From Planctomycetaceae bacterium (GTDB lineage Bacteria > Planctomycetota > Planctomycetia > Planctomycetales > Planctomycetaceae): a DNA stretch of 11,088 nt. Positions within the stretch are counted from its first letter, which is position 1. Each line of letters begins with the position of its first letter. Under the pieces are notes generated by a model. It was not told the origin of the DNA. It worked only from the letters and a program-made list of their open reading frames with translations, and searched no databases. Shown piece by piece: positions 1 to 6,468 of the stretch. Position numbers and translations under genes: made by a program. The stretch covers positions 1 through 11,088 of the forward strand of contig DLVV01000123.1 in NCBI GenBank assembly GCA_003445035.1. The letters run 5' to 3'.

Positions 1-1013
1 CCGATGGCGAATTGTTCGGTCCGCGGAAGCCTCGCCTTGGTCCTGGGGTCCGAGACCCGTCTGCGGGTGCGAACGATCCGCCACGGTTCGGCCCCGCTCT
101 TGCGGAAGACCGGGGCGGCGGCGCCTCCGGCGGCGATCGAACGGATTGCTGCCGGAGGGCTGAGACCGGGACGGCGGGACAGGTAGCGTCTTGGCAGCAC
201 GATGTGCTGGATGTGGTTGCTGTTGCTACAGACGAAGCGGTTGCCCCAGGCGTCGAAACTGTTGCCGAACTGGACTCCTCCGGTCAGGGCACGGACATCA
301 ATTGTTCGGGGGTCGAAACTGAGGTCCTTTCCTCCGAGAGTGAGGATGGTCCGGCCCTTGTGAGTCAGCTTGCCACCGTTGCGACCGGCGGCCAGGGTGA
401 TGCGATTGTCGAGCCCCCACTTGAGGTTGTTGGCGACACTCTGCACGTTGTCGCGACCGAATCCCGTCAGGACGACGCGTCGGACGTCAGCGACACCGTC
501 GCCGGTGGTGTCCTTGAAGTAATGCAGCTTTGGAGGGGCGAGTACAAACACGCCGCCGTCGTAGCAGCAGACAGAGGTGGGCCAGCGGATCTTGTCGGCG
601 AACTTCACGCTGCGGTCAAAGCGTCCGTCTCCGTCTGTGTCTTCGAGCAACCGTACGATGCCCGCATCGGGTTTGCCGCCGCCCTTGGGGTTCAACCGGG
701 TCGGTTCCTGCGAGAACGGGTAGCCGTGCATCTGGGCGACGTACAGCCGGCCGTCGGCGTCGAAACAGGCCCCGACCGGATCGGCCACGAGTGGTTCGCT
801 GGCGACCAACTGCAGGCGGAATCCATGTTGGACGGTGAAGGTGGCCAGCGCCTTGTCGGGCTCCACCGGCGGGATCCTGGGCAGTTCGTCTTCGAGCGAC
901 TTCTTCGGTGCTGCGACCCGGACGGGTTCTTCGGCCTCTGAACCGGTTGCGGTTCCAAGGATCGAAACCGCGACGGTCCAGCACAGCAGGAGCCAACGTG
1001 ATCGGTTTACCAT
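1..1013 (-). CDS. PVC-type membrane-bound dehydrogenase-like beta-propeller protein, N-terminal part (3' end outside window)
   Basis: The reading frame opens at the ATG at 1013 and stays open to the window edge, giving 337 residues with no stop. Residues 1-27 form a Sec signal peptide (basic MVNRSR, then a hydrophobic stretch, then TGSEAEE). The rest resembles the N-terminal beta-propeller of the planctomycete 'putative membrane-bound dehydrogenase' family (TIGR02604-like): GFRLQLVASEPLVADP near 64, FDADGRLYVAQMHGYP near 84, SNSNHIQHIVLPRRYL near 263 and PVFRKSGAEPWRIVRTR near 301. Two acidic loops, DTDGDGRFD (125-133) and DTTGDGVAD (168-176), look like calcium-binding turns. Family members often carry HEAT repeats and a C-terminal cytochrome c domain, but that part is not visible here. 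The start overlaps the pyrK stop by 7 nt (ATGGTAA), which suggests translational coupling; no good ribosome binding site is seen. Substrate is unknown; a periplasmic, sugar- or alcohol-oxidising role is inferred only from the family name. Confidence 0.88.
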   Translation of the reverse strand, partial: MVNRSRWLLLCWTVAVSILGTATGSEAEEPVRVAAPKKSLEDELPRIPPVEPDKALATFTVQHGFRLQLVASEPLVADPVGACFDADGRLYVAQMHGYPFSQEPTRLNPKGGGKPDAGIVRLLEDTDGDGRFDRSVKFADKIRWPTSVCCYDGGVFVLAPPKLHYFKDTTGDGVADVRRVVLTGFGRDNVQSVANNLKWGLDNRITLAAGRNGGKLTHKGRTILTLGGKDLSFDPRTIDVRALTGGVQFGNSFDAWGNRFVCSNSNHIQHIVLPRRYLSRRPGLSPPAAIRSIAAGGAAAPVFRKSGAEPWRIVRTRRRVSDPRTKARLPRTEQFAI

Positions 1014-1900
1014 TGCAGTTGCTCGGCCCGGAAGACCGGTCCTTCAACACAGGTGCGGCGGTAGTCCCATTGTCCGTCATCGAGCCGAATCCGAGTGACA
1101 CAGCTGAAGCAGATGCCGAAGCCGCAGGCCATGGGAGTTTCCAGGGAGGCCCAGCAGGGCGTGTTGTGCTCGGCGGCGATCTCGGCGACGGCTTCCATCA
1201 TGGGCTCGGGACCGCAGGTGTAGATGGCTGTCGGCTCGGGGCTTTCCCGAAAAAGGTCTTTCAGCAGATCGGTCACCAGCCCGTGATGTCCGTGGCTGCC
1301 ATCGTCGGTCGAGACACGGACCTGCAGGCCGTCGGTCGTGAAATCGTCGATTCCCGCCAGGTACTCTTCCGATCGGGCTCCATAGCAGAGCGTGAGTGTC
1401 CCGGGACGGGTCGGGGTGTCGCGTGGTGGGTCCCCGTACTGCCGTTGACCGAGCGCCTCGCGGGTGACGGCCAGGAACGGTGTTTGGCCGATTCCTCCGG
1501 CAACCATCACCAGGTGACCGTCGGGCGGGGCGGGAAAACCGTTTCCCAGGGGACCCCAGATGTCCACGGTGTCGCCGGGTTGCCAGTCGACCATCCGGCT
1601 GGTCAGTTTGCCGACAACGACATAGCCGAAGTCGACCCCGATCGGATCGCCGTCGTCATTGTTGACGATGTCGTACAACGCGAACGGCCTCCCCAGCAGG
1701 GGGTCGCTTCCGCCCTGCTCCCGGACCATGAAGAACTGGCCGGGGACGATTTGCCTGGCCAGTTCCGGACATTCCAGTCGCAGGCGGTAGGTGTCGCGGG
1801 CCATGCGGACCTGTTCGATCACGCAGGCCGTTTGTTGGCTGGCCGCGGGGACGAGTCCGGGGAGCGGTGATTGGGCAGCCGCATCCATGGGCGGGGCCAT
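1007..1900 (-). CDS. pyrK: Dihydroorotate dehydrogenase B, electron-transfer subunit PyrK
   Basis: This is a 297-residue cytoplasmic iron-sulfur flavoprotein of the ferredoxin-NADP reductase superfamily. In class 1B dihydroorotate dehydrogenase, PyrK carries FAD and a [2Fe-2S] cluster and passes electrons from the FMN of PyrD to NAD+, during pyrimidine synthesis. Visible motifs in order are PGQFFMVRE (53-61), the flavin-binding LLGRPFALYD (68-77), GDTVDIWGPLGNGF (109-122), the nucleotide-binding VAGGIGQTPFLAV (133-145), YTCGPEPMMEAV (227-238), and a C-terminal cysteine set C259-x4-C264-x2-C267-x16-C284 that fits the PyrK cluster. The protein is longer than the usual roughly 260 residues because of about 20 extra N-terminal residues. 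The ATG at 1888 (residue 5) is an alternative start: GAGGA abuts the ATG at 1900 with no spacing but lies 12 nt before 1888. No pyrD lies in the window. It sits 44 nt after rluB and overlaps the next gene by 7 nt. A related FNR-type reductase cannot be fully excluded. Confidence 0.9.
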   Translation of the reverse strand: MAPPMDAAAQSPLPGLVPAASQQTACVIEQVRMARDTYRLRLECPELARQIVPGQFFMVREQGGSDPLLGRPFALYDIVNNDDGDPIGVDFGYVVVGKLTSRMVDWQPGDTVDIWGPLGNGFPAPPDGHLVMVAGGIGQTPFLAVTREALGQRQYGDPPRDTPTRPGTLTLCYGARSEEYLAGIDDFTTDGLQVRVSTDDGSHGHHGLVTDLLKDLFRESPEPTAIYTCGPEPMMEAVAEIAAEHNTPCWASLETPMACGFGICFSCVTRIRLDDGQWDYRRTCVEGPVFRAEQLQW

Positions 1901-1944
1901 TCCTCGACGAGCCGGTGCTGTTGGTTGCAGGAGGCGGTGGTCGT

Positions 1945-2790
1945 TCAGCGGCGACGTTTCCGGCCGCCGCCCCGGCGTTTTCTGTCGACCACTTTACTCG
2001 ATCGTCGCCGCGATTGCCTCCGATGACCTTGCGACGTGGAGACCCCGTCGATCAACTCGCGAAGCGACTTGAGTTCGTCCGCTCTCAACCTCCGGTGTTC
2101 ACCGACTTTCAGTCTGCCCAGTCGAAGCGGGCCGAAGGCGATCCGTTCGAGACTCATCACCTTGTGTCCGATCCGGGCCATCAGCCGACGGATCTCCCGG
2201 TTGCGCCCCTGTCGGAGTTCCAGTTCCAGGAAGGCGCTCTTGCCTCGAGTCTTCAGTCTTCTGGCGGAGTGCACCTGGAAGAAGCCTTCCGAGAAATGGA
2301 GTCCGTCCCGAAGTGCCTGGAGACTGGCACGGGTCGGAATCCCGGCGACCTGGACCCGGTAGATTCTTGACACCTGGTAGCGAGGGTGGATCAGCCGGTG
2401 AGCCAGCTCGCCGTCGTTGGTCACGATGAGCAGTCCATGGCTGTTTTCGTCGAGTCGCCCGACGGTGAACAGCCTGGGGCTGTTGGCCGGAAACAGGTCG
2501 ATCACTCGGGGGCGGCCGCGGGGATCGTTGTTGGTGCACAGGTAACCGGTTGGTTTGTTCAACAGGAAGTGCGCGGACCGCTCGGTGCGAATCGTCTCCC
2601 CGTCAACGACGATTTTCTGGGTGCCCGGTGTGACCCGGGTGCCGAGTTGGCTGACGGCACGACCGTCGACGCGAACGCGGCCGGCCAGGATCAGTTCCTC
2701 GCAGGCGCGTCTCGAGCCCACGCCGGCGCGGGCCAGGACTTTCTGCAGACGGATCGGCTCGGCTTCACTGTCTTGTTCAAGTGGTGTCAT
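1945..2790 (-). CDS. rluB: RluB/RsuA-family ribosomal pseudouridine synthase
   Basis: This gene encodes 281 residues and probably isomerises a uridine of 23S rRNA to pseudouridine (U2605 in E. coli for RluB). An N-terminal S4 RNA-binding domain covers about residues 13-60 ([20 protein letters not shown]). The catalytic domain follows with [14 protein letters not shown] (76-89), the active-site [19 protein letters not shown] (111-129) with presumed catalytic D114, and the RsuA-type signature [17 protein letters not shown] (195-211) ending in FGPLRLG (219-225). The C-terminus carries an extra Arg/Lys-rich tail (about 255-281). The ATG at 2790 overlaps the upstream stop as ATGA and has AAGGGA about 10 nt upstream. 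A longer in-frame reading begins at 2946, but its added 52 residues do not resemble the family and lie wholly over the upstream gene. The exact target uridine, and so the choice of RluB over RluE/RluF/RsuA, is inferred from overall similarity. Confidence 0.9.
   Translation of the reverse strand: MTPLEQDSEAEPIRLQKVLARAGVGSRRACEELILAGRVRVDGRAVSQLGTRVTPGTQKIVVDGETIRTERSAHFLLNKPTGYLCTNNDPRGRPRVIDLFPANSPRLFTVGRLDENSHGLLIVTNDGELAHRLIHPRYQVSRIYRVQVAGIPTRASLQALRDGLHFSEGFFQVHSARRLKTRGKSAFLELELRQGRNREIRRLMARIGHKVMSLERIAFGPLRLGRLKVGEHRRLRADELKSLRELIDGVSTSQGHRRQSRRRSSKVVDRKRRGGGRKRRR
1948..2028 (-). other. Basic low-complexity C-terminal tail of the pseudouridine synthase
   Basis: Residues 255-281 of the RluB-type protein are mostly Arg, Lys, Gly and Ser, ending in [11 protein letters not shown]. 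The tail lies beyond the conserved catalytic domain and is probably disordered. Such tails may increase affinity for rRNA; this is inferred from composition. Confidence 0.7.
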
Positions 2791-5700
2791 CTTCGAGATT
2801 CCCTTTGATGACGGTCGTCTCGTGGTCGCTGGCTGCCGGCCAGCGATTCGTAGTAACGGCGGACCAGTTCGCTGTAACGATCGGGTGTCCGTTCCCGGCC
2901 GGATTGAGACAGCCTGCGACGCACCGCGGGAGGCAGGTCGCCCCACGGAGCTCGTCGAAGAGCTTCTATCCGGACAGCGCCGGCGACTTCCCCAACGCGA
3001 ATTGCCTGGCCGGCAGTCCCGGTCGGCCGTGATCCCGGGTTGCCGGTGATCGTGTCGGATCCATCCTTTGGCGATTTGTCCGGTCTGTCCGTCCGGCCGG
3101 GTGGGACACCGGTCGGAGCCGCATTCGGATCACTCGGCGACATCGGCGTTCCCTTAGACCCGGGATCCTGAGGAGCCGCGGCTCGCAAACGGCCCAGCCA
3201 TCGATCGAGCAGCGCCAGGGCCTGTTGTTGTGCTCGCTGGGTCGTTGTGCCCGTTTGCCGACGGCGGAGCGATGCGGTGGCGATCCGCATCTGGCTGGCG
3301 ATCTCTTCGAGAGACCGTTCCGAATCCGTTTTCCCGACTTCCGGCAAGGACACCGCCCGGGTGTCTTCGATCATTTTCTGCTGTTGCTCGACCAGTTCGC
3401 GAAGTTGTTTCAGCAGCGGTCGTGTCCATCGTCCGCGGCGTTGGCGTTCGTCGTGGAGACTGCGAGTTCGCCTCGCCAGACGGTCCTGTCGGCCGAAAAG
3501 TCCCGCGAGGCCCTGGGAGGATCTCCGCGTGCGTTCCTCGGCCAAAGTGGCGTGGGTTTCCTGGCGTTGTTCGGCGAGCATCTGCTGTAGGGTTTCGAGC
3601 CGTTCGATGGCCAGGGACTGGGCCGAGAGGGCGGTGGTGGCCGCCGGCTGTCGGATCACGTCGGTTGCACGTCTCATCAAGTCGGCGGCTCGACGGGCGA
3701 CGGCCTGTGCCTTGGACAATCTGAGACCTCCGATGGTGTCGACCGACTGCAGGGTGTCGCGCCAGAGAATCTCCTGTCGGTTCTCCAAACGCCGACGAAC
3801 AGAATCGGCTGCCGATTGGTCGTTGGCACTTCGGGTGTCGGTGCGGAGTACGGACTGCGTGGCCGTGAACTGTCTGACCCGGGTGATCATCCTGTCGAGC
3901 CTGGCCAGTCTCGCCTGGTCGTCGGTTGTCACATTGCCCTGGAGAGAGCGTTCGATCTGGGAGAGATGTTCGAGAATCACCTGCTGGGCCTGCTGGGCCT
4001 CTCCGAGGTGATTCCGTTCGATGGCTCCGGCCGACTCTTTCATCGCGGCAACGGTTCCGGCCTTGTGGAGGATCGCTTGGGCGGCGGCGAGGTCGGACGA
4101 CAGCGACGTTGAGCGTTCGTCGGCAGGTGTGTCCGGCCCGATACGTTGGCCGAGTCGGTCGAGTCGATCTGCGAGATCGAATTGCTGTCGAGCCATCCTG
4201 CGAAGATCGGCCTGTTGTTGCAGGGTGAGTTGATTGGTCGGCAGGTCGAGTGTTTTCTCGGGGCGGGATGCGGTGTCGTTGAGAAGCTGCTGCTGCCGTT
4301 CAGTGATGCCGCGAATCTCACCGAGTTGTTCGCGGTGGGTTTGAGCGGGGGCCAGGTCTTCGATGAGTGATTGGAGTGTCGAGATCACCCGGTCCTGCCA
4401 CCGGCCGATCTCCATCAACGGGTCCTGAAGATCAATTGTGGATGGGTCGTCGAGACGTCGTCTCGTATCGGCGAGGGCAGATTCCAGTTCGGGAAGCTCT
4501 CGTTGGTCGAGGCCTTCGAGGTCCGTGGCAATTCGGTCGAGATCGCGGGTGGCAGCGGGGTCATCGATCCGATTGGCGAACCGTTCGGCAATCAACTGCC
4601 GGGCACGTCGAGCCAGTCCGGTCTCGACTTCGGCCAACTGGGCCGCGAATTGCTGCTGATGAACTTCGGTGGCCAGCAGGATTTCACGTTCGTCGGCCCG
4701 CAGTTGGCCAACCGCCTCCCACTGGACCTCCAGGAAGGTGATGTGCGTGCGTGCGGTCCGTTGACGAGCCAGGATTTTGGCCAGTGACTTCAGGATCATC
4801 CGCTGTCGGGTGTCCAATTGGTCGCGCTTGGCAGAGGGGGTGACGATAGTCAGGGTTCTTGTCGTCGAGCGTCCCACACGCGGAGCGTCGAGATCTCGGG
4901 CATCGCCGGCCTCCACGTGAAAGTCGAATTCCGTCCCCACCACCAGCTCGTCTCGGTCCAGCTGCCATGGGTGATCGATCAGCAACACGCCGTCACCGGA
5001 ATGCGATTCGTGCAACCGCACCCGTGTTTCGGCTGACTCGGAAGCGTTGATCTCGCGGATGACCAGGTGAACGCCGGTCAATCCGAGGTCATCACGTGCT
5101 GTCACTTCAAGATGGACGGTGGCCCGGGGCGTGGCCTGGATGTTGCCTGCCGGTTCGACGATTTCGATCTCGGGCAACCGGTCGACCAACCCGCGAAGTT
5201 CGAACCGTTCAGGCCGTTCGGCTGTCAAGCCGTCACGGTCGACCAGCGAGAAGTGCCAGTCGGAGATTCCGGGCGTCTCCACCGTGAAGGAGGCCCGGAG
5301 TGTCCGGTCGTCGGCGGCGATCGAAACCGGGAGCGGTGGCTGGTCGCCCCGAAGCAGGGTCGCTTGCCGAATCGGCTGGTTGATCACCGCGGTGATTTCC
5401 GCCCGTGTTCCGATCCAGGCCTCTATGTCACCGCTTCCCTCGGGCAGCTGTCGGGCGGGTCGGCCCGAGTAGGCCGGCGGATGGAGAACGACCTCGAGGG
5501 ATTCCAGCAATGGGGGAGGGGTGATCGCCAGCGGGATCCACGGTGTCGCGTCGTCTCCTCCCCGGGCACGAAATTCGAGAGTGTCGAAGCCGTCGGGTGG
5601 AGTCAGCAGCGTGGTTCCCACATTCCGCCGTGGTTCGTCAGCGTGGGAACGCGTCGAATGCTCCAGGGATTGCACGGCGAGCAACTGGTTGGAGCGACGA

Positions 5701-6431
5701 CGGCTCTGGGAGGCACGGACTTCGATGACCGAATCGTCGGGAAGGACTCCACGACTGTTGGCGACCGCCAGCTCGAGGGGCTCACCTGCCGGAAGTCTGA
5801 CCCCGTGGGTTGCATCCCAGGCAGACGGCGAGAGATTGGAGTCGAGGAACTTGAGGTCAACCTGGCGGGGCCACTGATCTTCGGAAAGCAGGAACAGCCG
5901 ACCGAGGCCGGTTTCGGCGGCGAGTGGGCTGTACACGGTCAGGGCGAGACCGAGGGCGGCGAGTCCCGAGGCGATCAGTGCCGCACGTTGGGCGGTCCGC
6001 GGCTCGACGACGGTGTCGATATCGATCCGGTCCAGGGCCTCGACGGCTGAGTCGATGACCCGTTGCTTCAATCTCGGCGATCCCAGTGGCTGGTCAGCGA
6101 CATCGCTAGAAAACTGCAAGCCACTGGAGAGTTGGTCCTGGAGTTCGGGGAACCGTCGCTCGACGCGGATCGCCAGGGCCAGGTCGCTGAGCGGCACCGT
6201 CAATGGTGCGATCAGCCAGTGCCATGTCGCGACCAGGTGTGCCAGCAGCAGGCCCAGCAGCACCAGTCCACGGTGACCGCTGTCATCGAGATGAAACAGC
6301 CAATCGAATCCCACGGCCGCCGCGGTGCTGGCCAGGGCCGCCGCCAGGCACAGTCCAATCCCACGTGCCAGCAGGACACGACGAGCCCGTCGACGGAGTC
6401 GCTCCAGTGGAGAACGGAGAGGCGATGTCAT
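2787..6431 (-). CDS. Large DUF4175-like membrane-anchored coiled-coil protein
   Basis: This is a 1214-residue protein of unknown function. Three hydrophobic segments lie near the N-terminus (about 21-46, 55-79 and 147-170), after a basic start. Next is a beta-rich region (about 190-530) with Ig/fibronectin-like passages such as [20 protein letters not shown] (309-328) and [16 protein letters not shown] (445-460). Then comes a very long Gln/Arg/Glu/Leu-rich helical region (about 535-1085) that should form coiled coils, a Pro/Gly/Ser/Thr-rich linker (about 1086-1145), and a C-terminal block with [12 protein letters not shown] (1163-1174) and [13 protein letters not shown] (1186-1198). I know this architecture from DUF4175-type proteins that neighbour VWA/BatA-like genes in planctomycetes and Bacteroidetes; the family name is from recall. 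The domain after the third membrane segment is probably periplasmic. The gene starts 37 nt after the VWA gene, without an obvious ribosome binding site, and overlaps rluB by ATGA. It may be a scaffold working with the VWA protein. Confidence 0.85.
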   Translation of the reverse strand: MTSPLRSPLERLRRRARRVLLARGIGLCLAAALASTAAAVGFDWLFHLDDSGHRGLVLLGLLLAHLVATWHWLIAPLTVPLSDLALAIRVERRFPELQDQLSSGLQFSSDVADQPLGSPRLKQRVIDSAVEALDRIDIDTVVEPRTAQRAALIASGLAALGLALTVYSPLAAETGLGRLFLLSEDQWPRQVDLKFLDSNLSPSAWDATHGVRLPAGEPLELAVANSRGVLPDDSVIEVRASQSRRRSNQLLAVQSLEHSTRSHADEPRRNVGTTLLTPPDGFDTLEFRARGGDDATPWIPLAITPPPLLESLEVVLHPPAYSGRPARQLPEGSGDIEAWIGTRAEITAVINQPIRQATLLRGDQPPLPVSIAADDRTLRASFTVETPGISDWHFSLVDRDGLTAERPERFELRGLVDRLPEIEIVEPAGNIQATPRATVHLEVTARDDLGLTGVHLVIREINASESAETRVRLHESHSGDGVLLIDHPWQLDRDELVVGTEFDFHVEAGDARDLDAPRVGRSTTRTLTIVTPSAKRDQLDTRQRMILKSLAKILARQRTARTHITFLEVQWEAVGQLRADEREILLATEVHQQQFAAQLAEVETGLARRARQLIAERFANRIDDPAATRDLDRIATDLEGLDQRELPELESALADTRRRLDDPSTIDLQDPLMEIGRWQDRVISTLQSLIEDLAPAQTHREQLGEIRGITERQQQLLNDTASRPEKTLDLPTNQLTLQQQADLRRMARQQFDLADRLDRLGQRIGPDTPADERSTSLSSDLAAAQAILHKAGTVAAMKESAGAIERNHLGEAQQAQQVILEHLSQIERSLQGNVTTDDQARLARLDRMITRVRQFTATQSVLRTDTRSANDQSAADSVRRRLENRQEILWRDTLQSVDTIGGLRLSKAQAVARRAADLMRRATDVIRQPAATTALSAQSLAIERLETLQQMLAEQRQETHATLAEERTRRSSQGLAGLFGRQDRLARRTRSLHDERQRRGRWTRPLLKQLRELVEQQQKMIEDTRAVSLPEVGKTDSERSLEEIASQMRIATASLRRRQTGTTTQRAQQQALALLDRWLGRLRAAAPQDPGSKGTPMSPSDPNAAPTGVPPGRTDRPDKSPKDGSDTITGNPGSRPTGTAGQAIRVGEVAGAVRIEALRRAPWGDLPPAVRRRLSQSGRERTPDRYSELVRRYYESLAGSQRPRDDRHQRESRR

Positions 6432-6468
6432 GGGTGGGCCGGGACGCAGGATTGGGGGGCTGTGGTGA

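Noticed and set aside
10..308. Repeated AATTGTTCGG at 10-19 and about 300-309
   Set aside because: Two 10-bp copies inside one coding region, with no further copies or symmetry seen; this is compatible with chance.
12..1870. Two long plus-strand open frames (12-941 and 908-1870)
   Set aside because: They lie opposite the PVC-type gene and pyrK, whose motifs are clear. Their translations have no recognisable domain, and long antisense frames are common in GC-rich DNA.
2791..2946. 52-residue N-terminal extension of the pseudouridine synthase
   Set aside because: It lies wholly inside the end of the upstream gene. The ATG at 2790 gives a standard ATGA overlap and starts directly before the S4 domain.
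3981..3999. Short tandem repeat of CTGCTGGGC
   Set aside because: Only two copies, in frame, encoding part of a Gln/Ala-rich helix (QAQQ) in the coiled-coil protein. It is explained by repeated codons.
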